From: Kocuria dechangensis
GTDB lineage: Bacteria > Actinomycetota > Actinomycetes > Actinomycetales > Micrococcaceae
Length of the DNA stretch: 64,000 nucleotides
Direction: 5' to 3'
Assembly (NCBI RefSeq): GCF_014636775.1
Contig: NZ_BMEQ01000020.1
Span: 1 to 64,000, forward strand
Under the pieces are notes generated by a model. The model did not search any database. It was not told the origin of the DNA and saw only the letters and a list, made by a program, of their open reading frames with translations. Below are positions 36,062 to 44,474 of the stretch, piece after piece. The first letter of the stretch is position 1. Every line of letters starts with the position of its first letter. The translations under genes were made by a program, and so were the position numbers.

Positions 36062-38848
36062 ATGCCCATGGCACGCAGACGACCGTCCACGACCCCGCAG
36101 CACGGAGGGCCGGGCGCGGCCCGTCTGCCCATGACGGAGGTGCCGCTGCCCGGGGTGGACCCCGCGTGGTCGCGCACCGTCTCCGTGCCCTCGACGGCCC
36201 CCGTCGAGCCCGTCCCGGGCCGCCGGAGGCGCTGGCACCTGCTGGACAACCTGGTCTCCCTGGAGGCCGCGGGGCTGACCCCGCGGGGCACGGTCCTGGC
36301 CGTGCACGGCAACCCCACGTGGTCCTACCTGTGGCGCACCGTGGTCGCCGCGGGCGTGGACGCGCGCAACCCGTGGCGCGTGGTCGCGGTCGACCAGCTC
36401 GACATGGGCTTCTCCGAGCGCACCGGGCTGGAGCGCCGCCTCGACGACCGCGTGCGGGACCTCGCGGACCTCACCGCGGCCCTCGGCCTCGACGACGCCA
36501 CGACGCCCGTGGTGACCCTGGCCCACGACTGGGGAGGGCTCATCTCCTCCGGCTGGGCCCTCGAGCACCCCGGGGTGCACCGCGGCGTGGTCCTCACCAA
36601 CACGGCGGTCCACCACGACAACGCGGAGGAGATCCCCGCGGCCCTGCGCCTGGCGCTGGCCCCGGCCGCCCACGGAGTGCTGACGCAGACCACCACGGCG
36701 TTCCTGGACGTCACCATGCGCCTGGCCGACCCGCCCCTGTCCCCCGAGGTCCGCTGGGCCTTCCTCGCCCCCTACGGCACCCGCGAGCGCCGGGAGGCGG
36801 TCCGCGGGTTCGTGGCCGACATCCCCGCGGCCCCCGGCCACCCCTCCCACGAGCGCTACGAGCAGATCGCGGCCGGCGTGGCGGGCCTGCAGGTGCCCGC
36901 CCTGTTCCTGTGGGGCACCGGCGACCCCGTCTTCCAGGAGCGCTACCTCCAAGACCTGGTGCGGCGGATGCCGCACGCCGACGTCCACCGCTTCGAGGGC
37001 GCCAAGCACCTGCTCGCCGAGTCCCGGGACATCGCCACCCCCGTCATGGCGTGGCTCGAGGACCGCTTCGGCCCCGGCCCCACCCGCCGCGAGCTGCACC
37101 AGCAGGCCCGCGCCCACGCCGGGGACCCGTTCGTCCCCTTCCACGCCGAGCTCGACGAGCGCCGCGGGGACCCCGGGCTCGCCGTCGTCGACATGGCGCC
37201 CTCCCCGGGCGACGCCGCCGCGGGGGCGCGGGTGCCGCCCGTCCGGGCGAGCCTGAGCTGGGCGCAGCTCGCCGAGCGCGTGGACCGCCTCGCCGCCGGC
37301 CTCGTGGGCGCGGGCGTGCGCCCGGGCGACCGGGTCAACCTCATGGTCCCGCCGGGCTCCGACCTCACCGCCCTCATCTACGCCTGCCTGCGGATCGGCG
37401 CCGTGATCGTGGTGGCCGACACCGGCCTGGGCGTCCGGGGCCTGACCCGCGCGCTCAAGGGCGCGGCGCCGGCGTGGCTCGTGGGGATCCGCAAGGCCCT
37501 CGTCGCGGGGCGCGCGCTCGGCTGGCCCGGCACCAGGATCTGCCTCGAGGACCTGGATCCCGTCTCCCGCCGCGCCCTCGGCGTCGCGCACACCGTGCCC
37601 GGGCTGCTCGGCTCCGCCCCGCGCACGGACCTGCCGGCCCCCGAGCCGGACGCCGACGCCGCGGTGCTGTTCACCTCCGGGTCCACGGGCCCGGCCAAGG
37701 GCGTGGTCTACACCCACCGCCAGCTCTCCGCCATGCGCGACGCCGTCCGCGGCACCTACGGCCTGGCCGCGGGGACGGGCCTCGTGGCGGGCTTCGCCCC
37801 CTTCGCCCTGCTGGGACCGGCCCTGGGCGCCACCTCGGTGACCCCGGACATGGACGTCACGGCGCCGAGGACGCTCACGGCGCGGGCCCTGGCCGACGCC
37901 GCGGGGGCGATCCGGGCGACCGCGGTGTTCCTCTCCCCCGCGGCCATCGCCAACGTCCTGGCCACCCAGGGCGAGCTCGACGAGGAGCAGCGCCGCGCCC
38001 TCGGCGAGGTCTCCCTCATGCTCTCCGCCGGGGCGCCGCTGCCGGAGCCCCTGCTGGAGGAGCTGCAGCTGCTCATGCCCGCGGCCGTCCTGCACACCCC
38101 CTACGGGATGACCGAGGGCCTGCCGCTCACCGACGTCACCCTCGCGATGATCCGGCAGGGCCGGCAGGACGGGCTCCCGGCCACCACGGCCGACGACCTG
38201 GTCGGCCACCCGGGCGTGGCCGGCGCCGGCAACGGCGTGTGCGTGGGCACCCCGGTGCACGGGGCCGCCCTGGGCGTCACGGCCCTGGGCCCCGACGGCA
38301 CGCCCGCGGACGAGATCACGACCGAGCCGGGGGTCACCGGGGAGATCGTGGCCCGCGCCCCGCACGTCAAGGACCGCTACGACCGGCTCTGGTGGACCGA
38401 GCACCTCAGCACCCGGCTTCCCGGGTGGCACCGCACCGGTGACGTGGGCCACTTCGACGCGGCCGGCCGGCTGTGGGTCGAGGGCCGTCTCGCCCACGTG
38501 ATCGTGGCCGGGCAGGGCGTGCTCACGCCGGTCGCGGCGGAGCACGCCGCCCAGACCGTGCCCGGGGCGGGCCGCGTGGCCGTCGTCGGCGTGGGGCCGC
38601 GGGGCGCGCAGGTGCCCGTCGCGGTCGCCGAGACCGTCCCGCCCGCCCGGCGCGCCGGCCCCGCCGACCCCTCGTTCACGACCGCCGTGCGGGCGGCCGT
38701 CCGCGAGGCCACCGGCCTCGACCTCGCCGCCGTCCTCGTGGTCCCCGAGCACCCCACCGACATCCGCCACAACTCCAAGATCGACCGAGCCCTGCTGGCC
38801 GGGTGGGCGGACGCCGCCCTGGCCGGAGGAAGGATCAGGAACCCGTGA
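36062..38848 (+). CDS. oleBC: OleBC fusion: beta-lactone decarboxylase and beta-lactone synthetase
   Basis: 928-residue fusion of the last two olefin steps. Residues about 40-340 form an alpha/beta hydrolase like haloalkane dehalogenase, with nucleophile Asp156 in HDWGG and catalytic His316 in GAKHLL; OleB splits the beta-lactone into olefin and CO2. Residues about 360-925 are an AMP-ligase fold with the P-loop TSGSTGPAKG (538-547) and HRTGDVGHF; OleC makes the beta-lactone from the hydroxy acid with ATP. GAGGAG precedes the ATG at 36062 and an in-frame ATG at 36068. The fused form is typical of actinobacteria. Its stop overlaps oleD as GTGA. Confidence 0.95.
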   Translation: MPMARRRPSTTPQHGGPGAARLPMTEVPLPGVDPAWSRTVSVPSTAPVEPVPGRRRRWHLLDNLVSLEAAGLTPRGTVLAVHGNPTWSYLWRTVVAAGVDARNPWRVVAVDQLDMGFSERTGLERRLDDRVRDLADLTAALGLDDATTPVVTLAHDWGGLISSGWALEHPGVHRGVVLTNTAVHHDNAEEIPAALRLALAPAAHGVLTQTTTAFLDVTMRLADPPLSPEVRWAFLAPYGTRERREAVRGFVADIPAAPGHPSHERYEQIAAGVAGLQVPALFLWGTGDPVFQERYLQDLVRRMPHADVHRFEGAKHLLAESRDIATPVMAWLEDRFGPGPTRRELHQQARAHAGDPFVPFHAELDERRGDPGLAVVDMAPSPGDAAAGARVPPVRASLSWAQLAERVDRLAAGLVGAGVRPGDRVNLMVPPGSDLTALIYACLRIGAVIVVADTGLGVRGLTRALKGAAPAWLVGIRKALVAGRALGWPGTRICLEDLDPVSRRALGVAHTVPGLLGSAPRTDLPAPEPDADAAVLFTSGSTGPAKGVVYTHRQLSAMRDAVRGTYGLAAGTGLVAGFAPFALLGPALGATSVTPDMDVTAPRTLTARALADAAGAIRATAVFLSPAAIANVLATQGELDEEQRRALGEVSLMLSAGAPLPEPLLEELQLLMPAAVLHTPYGMTEGLPLTDVTLAMIRQGRQDGLPATTADDLVGHPGVAGAGNGVCVGTPVHGAALGVTALGPDGTPADEITTEPGVTGEIVARAPHVKDRYDRLWWTEHLSTRLPGWHRTGDVGHFDAAGRLWVEGRLAHVIVAGQGVLTPVAAEHAAQTVPGAGRVAVVGVGPRGAQVPVAVAETVPPARRAGPADPSFTTAVRAAVREATGLDLAAVLVVPEHPTDIRHNSKIDRALLAGWADAALAGGRIRNP

Positions 38849-40014
38849 ACGGCAAGCACCGCAAGTCCGGGGACGCCCCGGCGTTCGACGCCTCCGTCGT
38901 GGAGGGCGCCCCGCCGGCGGACACCGGCAGCCACGAGGTCGAGCGCGGGCCCCGCGAGCTCGGCGGCAAGGGCCGCACCGTGCTGGTGACCGGCGCCTCC
39001 GGCATGCTCGGGGAGCACGTGGCCGCGCTGCTCGTCGCCCGCGGCTGGACGGTCCGGCTGCTGCAGCGCCGCCATGCGCGCCTCGCCGAGCAGGCCGGCG
39101 TCGAGGAGGTCCTGGGCTCCGTCACCGACCCGGACGCCGTGGCCCGGGCGGTGGAGGGCGTCGACGACGTCGTCCACCTCGCGGCCAAGGTCTCCTTCGC
39201 CGGGGACTGGGACGAGTTCGTGCTGACGAACATCACGGGCACCCGGGTGGTGCTGGAGAGCGCCCGGGAGGCCGGGGTGCAGAACGTCGTGTTCGTCTCC
39301 TCCCCGTCCGTCGCGCACGCCGGGGTCTCGATCGTGGGCGAGCCCGCCCGCCGGGCGGACCCGGAGCACGCGCGCGGGAACTACGCCCGGTCCAAGGCCG
39401 CGGCCGAGCTGCTGGCGCTCGAGGCCGACGCGCCGGGCTTCCGGGTCACGGCCGTGCGCCCGCACATCGTCTGGGGCCCCGGCGACACCCAGCTCGTGGA
39501 GCGCGTCGTGGACCGCGCGGGGAGGGGCCGGCTGCCGCTGCTCGACCACGGCGCCGCGCTGATCGACACCACGTACGTCGACAACGCCGCGGAGGCCGTC
39601 GTCCGGGCGCTCGAGCGGATCGAGTGGGCCCACGGCCGGGCCCTGGTGGTGACCAACGGGCAGCCCCGCACGGTGGCGGAGCTGATCGGCGGGATGTGCC
39701 GCGCCGCGGGCGTGGAGCCGCCCACCCGCCGCGTGCCCGGGAGGCTGGCGCGCGTCGCGGGCCGGGTGATCGAGAAGGCGTGGGCCCTGTGCCCGGGCGC
39801 GGACGAGCCGCCCATGACGGAGTTCCTCGCCGAGCAGCTGTCCACAGCGCACTGGTTCGACCAGCGCGAGACCCGCGAGGTGCTCGACTGGGGGCCCGCG
39901 GTGGGCATCGAGGAGGGGTTCGAGCGGCTGGCCGCGTACTACCGGACGCACCCGCTGGGCGCCCACGACGCCCCCGTGCCCGCCACGGGCTCCACGGCGG
40001 CGGACCGGGCCTGA
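38845..40014 (+). CDS. oleD: OleD, NADPH-dependent 2-alkyl-3-ketoacid reductase
   Basis: 389-residue extended short-chain dehydrogenase that reduces the OleA product to the 2-alkyl-3-hydroxy acid. The Rossmann motif is VTGASGMLGEH, and the catalytic Tyr180 and Lys184 form YARSK. VVHLAAKVSF and the downstream GxDDPP-like strand fit 3-beta-HSD/epimerase relatives. The first 40 residues are hydrophilic and extra. The GTG at 38845 overlaps the oleBC stop by 4 bp and has AGGAACCC upstream, so translation is coupled. It is the last ole gene and is convergent with mutM. Confidence 0.93.
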   Translation: MNGKHRKSGDAPAFDASVVEGAPPADTGSHEVERGPRELGGKGRTVLVTGASGMLGEHVAALLVARGWTVRLLQRRHARLAEQAGVEEVLGSVTDPDAVARAVEGVDDVVHLAAKVSFAGDWDEFVLTNITGTRVVLESAREAGVQNVVFVSSPSVAHAGVSIVGEPARRADPEHARGNYARSKAAAELLALEADAPGFRVTAVRPHIVWGPGDTQLVERVVDRAGRGRLPLLDHGAALIDTTYVDNAAEAVVRALERIEWAHGRALVVTNGQPRTVAELIGGMCRAAGVEPPTRRVPGRLARVAGRVIEKAWALCPGADEPPMTEFLAEQLSTAHWFDQRETREVLDWGPAVGIEEGFERLAAYYRTHPLGAHDAPVPATGSTAADRA

Positions 40015-40026
40015 GCCCGGCGCCCG

Positions 40027-40968
40027 TCAGAACCGGGCGTTGCGGGGCGTGCGCTGGCAGGCGGGGCAGCGGTAGGACGAGCGGTTCATGAACTGCTCCC
40101 GCACGATCAGCGACGCCCGTCCCTCCGCGGCGCAGCGCGGGCACGGCCGGCCGGCCTGCCCGTACGCGGTGAGGGAGCGGGAGAAGTACCCGGACTCCCC
40201 GTTGACGTTGACGTAGAGGGAGTCGAAGCTCGTCCCGCCGGCGGCCAGGGCGCGCTCCATCACGGCCCGGGCGGCCTCGAGCACGCGGTGCGTCTCGGGC
40301 CGGCGGAGGGTGTCGGTGGGCCGGGCCCAGTGCAGGCCGGCCTGCCAGAGGGCCTCGTCCGCGTAGATGTTGCCGATCCCGGAGACCAGGGACTGGTCCA
40401 GCAGGGCGCGCTTGAGCCCGGTCCGGCGGCGCCGCAGCCGGTCGTGGAGGCGGTCGGCGTCGAAGGCGGGGTCCAGCGGGTCCCGGGCGATGTGGGCCGC
40501 GCGGGCGGGCACCAGCGGGGCGCCGGTCGCCGACAGCCCGCCCGGGGCGCCGTCGTCCGTGGGCACGAGCAGGTCCAGGACCATGCCGCCGAAGATCCGC
40601 TGGTCCACGAAGCGCAGCTCCGAGGGGGTGCCGGGGCGCTCGGAGAGCTCCAGGCGGACCTTGAGGTGCTTCTCGTCGGGCAGCTCCGGGTCCTTGACCA
40701 GCAGCTGCCCGCTCATCCCGAGGTGGACGAGCAGCGCGTCGCGGGGGGCGGCGCCGGGGGCGGCGGCCAGGGGCAGCCACAGGAACTTGCCGCGGCGCAC
40801 GGCGTCGGAGACCACGGCGCCCACCAGCTCCTGGGCGAAGTGGACGGGGCCGGCCTCGTGGCGGCGCAGGGAGCGGGGGTCGAGCACCTGCACGGACTCG
40901 ATCCGGCGGCCGACGACCCAGCGCTCCACGCCGCGGCGGACGACCTCGACCTCGGGCAGCTCGGGCAC
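40027..40968 (-). CDS. mutM: Formamidopyrimidine-DNA glycosylase
   Basis: 313-residue repair enzyme that excises 8-oxoguanine and formamidopyrimidines and nicks the abasic site. It starts (M)PELPEVEVV, with Pro2 and Glu3 catalytic. The helix-two-turn-helix segment ([13 protein letters not shown]) and the C-terminal zinc finger (CPRC then CPAC) are intact. A Pro/Gly-rich insert after residue 130 adds about 25 residues. The GTG start at 40968 lies 7 nt after the rnc stop, so the genes are coupled. Convergent with oleD; the gap is 12 bp. Confidence 0.97.
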   Translation of the reverse strand: MPELPEVEVVRRGVERWVVGRRIESVQVLDPRSLRRHEAGPVHFAQELVGAVVSDAVRRGKFLWLPLAAAPGAAPRDALLVHLGMSGQLLVKDPELPDEKHLKVRLELSERPGTPSELRFVDQRIFGGMVLDLLVPTDDGAPGGLSATGAPLVPARAAHIARDPLDPAFDADRLHDRLRRRRTGLKRALLDQSLVSGIGNIYADEALWQAGLHWARPTDTLRRPETHRVLEAARAVMERALAAGGTSFDSLYVNVNGESGYFSRSLTAYGQAGRPCPRCAAEGRASLIVREQFMNRSSYRCPACQRTPRNARF

Positions 40969-40975
40969 GGTCCGG

Positions 40976-41674
40976 TCAGGCCCCCCTGTGGGCGGCCAGC
41001 GCCGCGTAGGCCTGCGCGGCGGCGGAGCGCTCGGCCTCCTTCTTGGTGGTGCCGTTGCCGGTGCCGCGGTCCTTGCCGCCCACGAGCACGTGCGCCTCGT
41101 AGCGGCGGTCGTGGTCGGGGCCGGTGCCCTCCACGGCGTAGCGGACGGGGCCGAGGCCGCGGGCGGCGGCCAGCTCCTGGATCTCGGTCTTCCAGTCCCG
41201 GCCCTCGGTGACCACGAAGCCGTCCTCCAGCAGGGGGACGACCAGCCGCAGCACGAAGGCGCGGGCGGGCTCGAGCCCCGAGCACACGTAGACCGCGCCG
41301 ATCAGCGCCTCCATGGTGTCCGCGAGGATCGAGGCCTTCTCGTGGCCGTTGGTCCGGATCTCGCCCTTGCCCAGGCGGATGTGCGGGCCCAGGTCCAGGG
41401 AGCGGGCGAGGTCCGCCAGCGACCGGGCGCTCACGATGGCGGCCCGGATCTTGGCCAGGTTGCCCTCGGAGTCGTCCGGGTAGCGGTGGTAGATCTCGTC
41501 GGTGACGGCCAGGCCCAGCACGGAGTCGCCGAGGAACTCGAGCCGCTCGTTGTGCCCCTCCCCCTCGTGCTCGTACGCGTACGAGCGGTGGGTGAGGGCA
41601 AGACGAAGCGTCTCGGCGTCGATGTCGACGCCGAGACGCTCCAGCAGGTCCTGACGGTTCGCGGTGGTGTTCAC
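40976..41674 (-). CDS. rnc: Ribonuclease III
   Basis: 232-residue endonuclease of double-stranded RNA that processes rRNA precursors. The catalytic signature [12 protein letters not shown] is at residues about 42-53 and a second acidic cluster [11 protein letters not shown] follows. A C-terminal double-stranded RNA binding domain ([14 protein letters not shown] ... [12 protein letters not shown]) completes it. The GTG at 41674 is 5 nt after the rpmF stop. The operon runs coaD-independent: DUF177-rpmF-rnc-mutM. Confidence 0.97.
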   Translation of the reverse strand: MNTTANRQDLLERLGVDIDAETLRLALTHRSYAYEHEGEGHNERLEFLGDSVLGLAVTDEIYHRYPDDSEGNLAKIRAAIVSARSLADLARSLDLGPHIRLGKGEIRTNGHEKASILADTMEALIGAVYVCSGLEPARAFVLRLVVPLLEDGFVVTEGRDWKTEIQELAAARGLGPVRYAVEGTGPDHDRRYEAHVLVGGKDRGTGNGTTKKEAERSAAAQAYAALAAHRGA

Positions 41675-41679
41675 CGTGT

Positions 41680-41883
41680 TCAGGCGTCGGCCACCTTGCG
41701 GCCCTTGTACTCCAGGAACAGCGCGGTCCCGGCGGAGTCGGTCACGACCTTGGCCTGGTGCGGCAGGCTGTAGGTGACCTTGCCGTTCTCGACGGTCTTG
41801 ACCAGCTTTGGCGCGGTCGCCTTCCACTGCGCACGGCGTGCACGGGTGTTGGCACGGGACATTTTCCGCTTCGGAACAGCCAC
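41680..41883 (-). CDS. rpmF: 50S ribosomal protein L32
   Basis: 67-residue ribosomal protein beginning (M)[18 protein letters not shown], the family hallmark. The zinc-binding CxxC pairs of some L32 proteins are absent, so this is the cysteine-free type. The start is GTG at 41883, with AGAGAAGAGAG upstream and directly after the DUF177 stop, which ends 2 nt away. DUF177-rpmF adjacency is widely conserved in bacteria. Confidence 0.97.
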   Translation of the reverse strand: MAVPKRKMSRANTRARRAQWKATAPKLVKTVENGKVTYSLPHQAKVVTDSAGTALFLEYKGRKVADA

Positions 41884-41885
41884 GG

Positions 41886-42500
41886 CTATCTCTCTTCTCT
41901 CGTATCGGTCGTCTTCTCCGAGGTGTCCTGCTCGAGCAGCCCCGACAGGGCGCTCCAGCGAGGATCGAGCACCTCGTGGTGGTGTCCCAGGTCGTCCTCC
42001 AGGCGCGCGCCGCACTGGGCGCACAACCCCTGGCAGTCCTCCCGGCACACCGGTTGGAACGGCAGCTGAGTGATCACTGCGTCCCGAAGCATGGGTTCGA
42101 GGTCGATCGTCTCGTCCTGAACTTCATACATCTGGTCGTCCTCGACGTCCTCCCCACCGGCGGTGGTGGCGTCGAAGAGGTACAGCTCTTGCACGTCGAC
42201 GTCCAGATCGTAGTCGATCGGGTCGAGGCAGCGGCTGCACTCGCCGTGGATGTCCACGGCAGCCGTGCCGGACACCAGGATCCCGTCGTGGACGGACTCC
42301 AGCCGGAGGTCCAGCTCGATGTCCGAGCCCTCCGGGGCGCCGATGAGTGCGTTGCCGAAGTCCTTCGGCACGGGCACGACCTTCTCCAGTCGTCGCATCG
42401 TCCCCGGGCGGTGCTCGAGGTCCCTGACATCGATGATGAGGGGCGAACTGTTCTCGCGACTGATGACGATCTCCTGGTGAAATTCTGGCCGACAGGCCAT
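41886..42500 (-). CDS. DUF177 (YceD) family protein
   Basis: Up to 204 residues of the YceD/DUF177 family, usually encoded upstream of rpmF; a role in 23S rRNA or L32-related ribosome assembly is reported for homologues. The family core is [17 protein letters not shown], then [19 protein letters not shown] and the [13 protein letters not shown] cysteine cluster, a likely metal site. The only in-frame ATG/GTG/TTG before the core is ATG 42500, but that codon lies within a strong -10 box; AGGAG sits 6 nt before an ATC at about 42464. The exact start is unresolved. Confidence 0.85.
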   Translation of the reverse strand: MACRPEFHQEIVISRENSSPLIIDVRDLEHRPGTMRRLEKVVPVPKDFGNALIGAPEGSDIELDLRLESVHDGILVSGTAAVDIHGECSRCLDPIDYDLDVDVQELYLFDATTAGGEDVEDDQMYEVQDETIDLEPMLRDAVITQLPFQPVCREDCQGLCAQCGARLEDDLGHHHEVLDPRWSALSGLLEQDTSEKTTDTREER

Positions 42501-42528
42501 GTTAGCGTGCCCGGCCGCGCGTTCTCAA
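42499..42528 (-). promoter_or_regulatory. Promoter of DUF177-rpmF-rnc-mutM
   Basis: TTGAGA (42528-42523) and TAACAT (42504-42499) are 18 bp apart on the minus strand, one of the best -35/-10 pairs in the window. Transcription is predicted to start near 42491, which is downstream of the annotated ATG. Confidence 0.5.
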
Positions 42529-42580
42529 CCGCGACGGCTTCCGGCGCGGCGGGGAGGGGTCGCGGCGAGCCCGCGGCGGG

Positions 42581-43048
42581 TCAGCCGCCGAAGGCCCGCA
42601 GCACCGGCTCGGGGACGAACGGGGAGACGTCCCCGCCGAGGCCCTGGACCTCCTTGACGAGCGTCGAGGAGACGTGCAGGAAGCGCGGGTCCCCCGGCAG
42701 GAAGACGGTCTCCACGCCGCTGAGGTGCCGGTTCATGGTGGCCATGGGCACCTCGTACTCGTAGTCCTCGCCCGAGCGCAGGCCCTTGACCAGCGCCACG
42801 GCGCCGCGGCGCGCCGCGTACTCGGCGAGCAGGCCCTGCCCCATCGGCTCGACGACGACGCCGCCGATCCCGGCGAGGCTCTCCTCCACCAGCGCCAGGC
42901 GCTGCGCCTCGTCGAAGCGGTAGCGCTTGCGCGGGTTGGTCGACACGGCGACCACGACCTCGTCGAAGAGCGCCGCGGCGCGCGCGACGACCTCCACGTG
43001 GCCGTGGTGGATCGGGTCGAAGGAGCCGGGGCAGATCGCTCGGTGCAT
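42581..43048 (-). CDS. coaD: Phosphopantetheine adenylyltransferase
   Basis: 155-residue enzyme of coenzyme A synthesis that joins ATP and 4'-phosphopantetheine to make dephospho-CoA. The nucleotidyltransferase motif is CPGSFDPIHHGHVEVVARA and the C-terminal part has RFLHVSSTLVKEV. ATG 43048 is preferred over the in-frame ATG at 43057: TAGGAT lies 7 nt upstream of 43048 and covers the other ATG. Divergent from a lipid acyltransferase gene. It supplies the CoA and ACP prosthetic group used by the fab and ole products. Confidence 0.96.
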   Translation of the reverse strand: MHRAICPGSFDPIHHGHVEVVARAAALFDEVVVAVSTNPRKRYRFDEAQRLALVEESLAGIGGVVVEPMGQGLLAEYAARRGAVALVKGLRSGEDYEYEVPMATMNRHLSGVETVFLPGDPRFLHVSSTLVKEVQGLGGDVSPFVPEPVLRAFGG

Positions 43049-43055
43049 GCGCCCC

Positions 43056-43061
43056 ATCCTA
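43056..43061 (-). promoter_or_regulatory. -10 element of coaD, leaderless arrangement
   Basis: TAGGAT on the minus strand is followed by 7 nt and the ATG at 43048, with no Shine-Dalgarno. An AGGA could serve as one, but it lies within the hexamer. Confidence 0.45.
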
Positions 43062-43099
43062 GGGGCGCGATCCCGGGGCGCGGCGCCGGCCCACCGGCG

Positions 43100-43105
43100 T
43101 AGCAT
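43100..43105 (+). promoter_or_regulatory. -10 element of the wax ester/DGAT-type gene
   Basis: TAGCAT on the plus strand predicts a start near 43112 and a 30-nt leader with GGAGGT, contrasting with the leaderless coaD promoter about 40 bp away in the opposite direction. Confidence 0.35.
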
Positions 43106-43142
43106 GCCCCTCAGGAGAACACGGTCGCACCGGAGGTGGCGG

Positions 43143-44423
43143 ATGGCCAGGACCCGGCGTCCGGGGCGCGCCGACCGGCTCAGCGCCCTGGACCTGAGCA
43201 ACCTGCGGGTCGAGGAGCGGGGCGTTCCCATGCACGTGGCCGCACTCGCGCTCGTCGACGGCGCACCGCTGCGCGACGCCCGGGGCGAGCTGCGCCTGCC
43301 CGCCCTGCGGGAGCACGTCGGGGCGCGGATCCCGGCCGGCCGGCTGCGCCAGGTCCTGGTCCCCGCCGGCCCCGGGCGGCGGCTCCGCTGGCGCGAGGAC
43401 CCCGGCTTCGACCCCGCCCGGCACGTGCACGTCCGTCCGGTGCCCGCCCCGGGCGACGAGGACGCGCTGCTCCGGGAGTGCTGCGCGCTCGACGAGCGGC
43501 CCCTCGCCCGCGACCGGCCGCTGTGGGAGCTGTGGCTGCTGCCGGGCCTCGCGGACGGGCGGGTGGGCCTGCTCCTGCGCTGGCACCACGTGGTGGCCGA
43601 CGGCCTCGCGGCCCTGGCCCTGTTCGCGCCGCTGTTCGACCAGCCGGCCGGCGCACCCCCGGCCACCCCGCCGGCCTCGCCCGGCGCGCCCCGGCCGGGG
43701 GTCGGGGCGCTCGTCACCGCGCCCCTCCGGCAGCTGGTCGCGGCGGCGCGCGAGGGGCGGGCCCCGCAGGTGTCCTTCAACCGCCCGGTCGGCCCGCACC
43801 GCCGGCTGGTGCTGCTGCGCGCCGACCTCGCCGCCGCGAAGGAGGTCGCCCACCGCCACGGCGGGACGGTCAACGACGTCGTGCTCGCCGCCGTGGCCGG
43901 CGGCGCCCGCCGGCTGCTGGCCGCTCGCGGGGAGCTGGGCCCCGGCACGGTGCTCAAGGTCTCCGTGGCCGTCTCCCTGCGGCCCCCCGGGGACGCCGGC
44001 GGCGGCAACCGCGTGGGCGTGCGCGTGGTGCCCGTGCCGGTCTGGGAGCCGGACCCGCACGAGCGGCTGCGGCGGATCGCGGCGACGACCTCCGCGCAGC
44101 GCCGCCGCCCGCCCTACCGTCCGGGCGGGCGGGTGGCGCAGCGGTGGATGGTGCACGTCATGGACCGCCAGCGGCTCGTGAACCTGCTCCTGAGCAACCT
44201 GCGGGGCCCGGAGCGCCCGCTGGAGTTCGCGGGGGCACGGGTGCGGGAGCTCTTCCAGGTGGGCGCCGTCCAGGGCAACCTGGCGCTGGGCGTGGGCGTC
44301 CTGTCCTACGCCGGGGCGCTGAACCTCGACGTGGTGGCCGACGCCGAGGCGGTCCCGGACGTCGCGGTCTTCGCGGCGGGCACGGCGGAGGCCCTCGACC
44401 GGCTCGGCGCCACGGGGCCGTGA
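43143..44423 (+). CDS. Wax ester synthase/diacylglycerol acyltransferase family protein
   Basis: 426-residue acyltransferase of the WS/DGAT family, which esterifies fatty alcohols or diacylglycerol with acyl-CoA. The active-site motif is HHVVADG (HHxxxDG), and the C-terminal region holds NLLLSNLRGP and the family's SYxG-like LSYAGALNLD. The PLW-like motif reads RPLWELW. Length is a little below the usual 450-490. The ATG at 43143 follows GGAGGT. Substrate is not fixed by sequence. It is a possible second sink for acyl-CoA alongside the ole genes. Confidence 0.9.
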   Translation: MARTRRPGRADRLSALDLSNLRVEERGVPMHVAALALVDGAPLRDARGELRLPALREHVGARIPAGRLRQVLVPAGPGRRLRWREDPGFDPARHVHVRPVPAPGDEDALLRECCALDERPLARDRPLWELWLLPGLADGRVGLLLRWHHVVADGLAALALFAPLFDQPAGAPPATPPASPGAPRPGVGALVTAPLRQLVAAAREGRAPQVSFNRPVGPHRRLVLLRADLAAAKEVAHRHGGTVNDVVLAAVAGGARRLLAARGELGPGTVLKVSVAVSLRPPGDAGGGNRVGVRVVPVPVWEPDPHERLRRIAATTSAQRRRPPYRPGGRVAQRWMVHVMDRQRLVNLLLSNLRGPERPLEFAGARVRELFQVGAVQGNLALGVGVLSYAGALNLDVVADAEAVPDVAVFAAGTAEALDRLGATGP

Positions 44424-44461
44424 CGCTACCTGGCCGCGGCCCCGGACGGGTGCCGCACGCC

Positions 44462-44467
44462 TAGACT
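44462..44467 (+). promoter_or_regulatory. -10 element of the aminotransferase gene, leaderless arrangement
   Basis: TAGACT is followed by 7 nt and then ATG 44475. No Shine-Dalgarno is visible. Confidence 0.45.
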
Positions 44468-44474
44468 GGCCGCC

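Noticed and set aside
34874-38770. Minus-strand open frame opposite oleA and oleBC
   Set aside because: Shadow frame; the plus strand has complete catalytic motifs.
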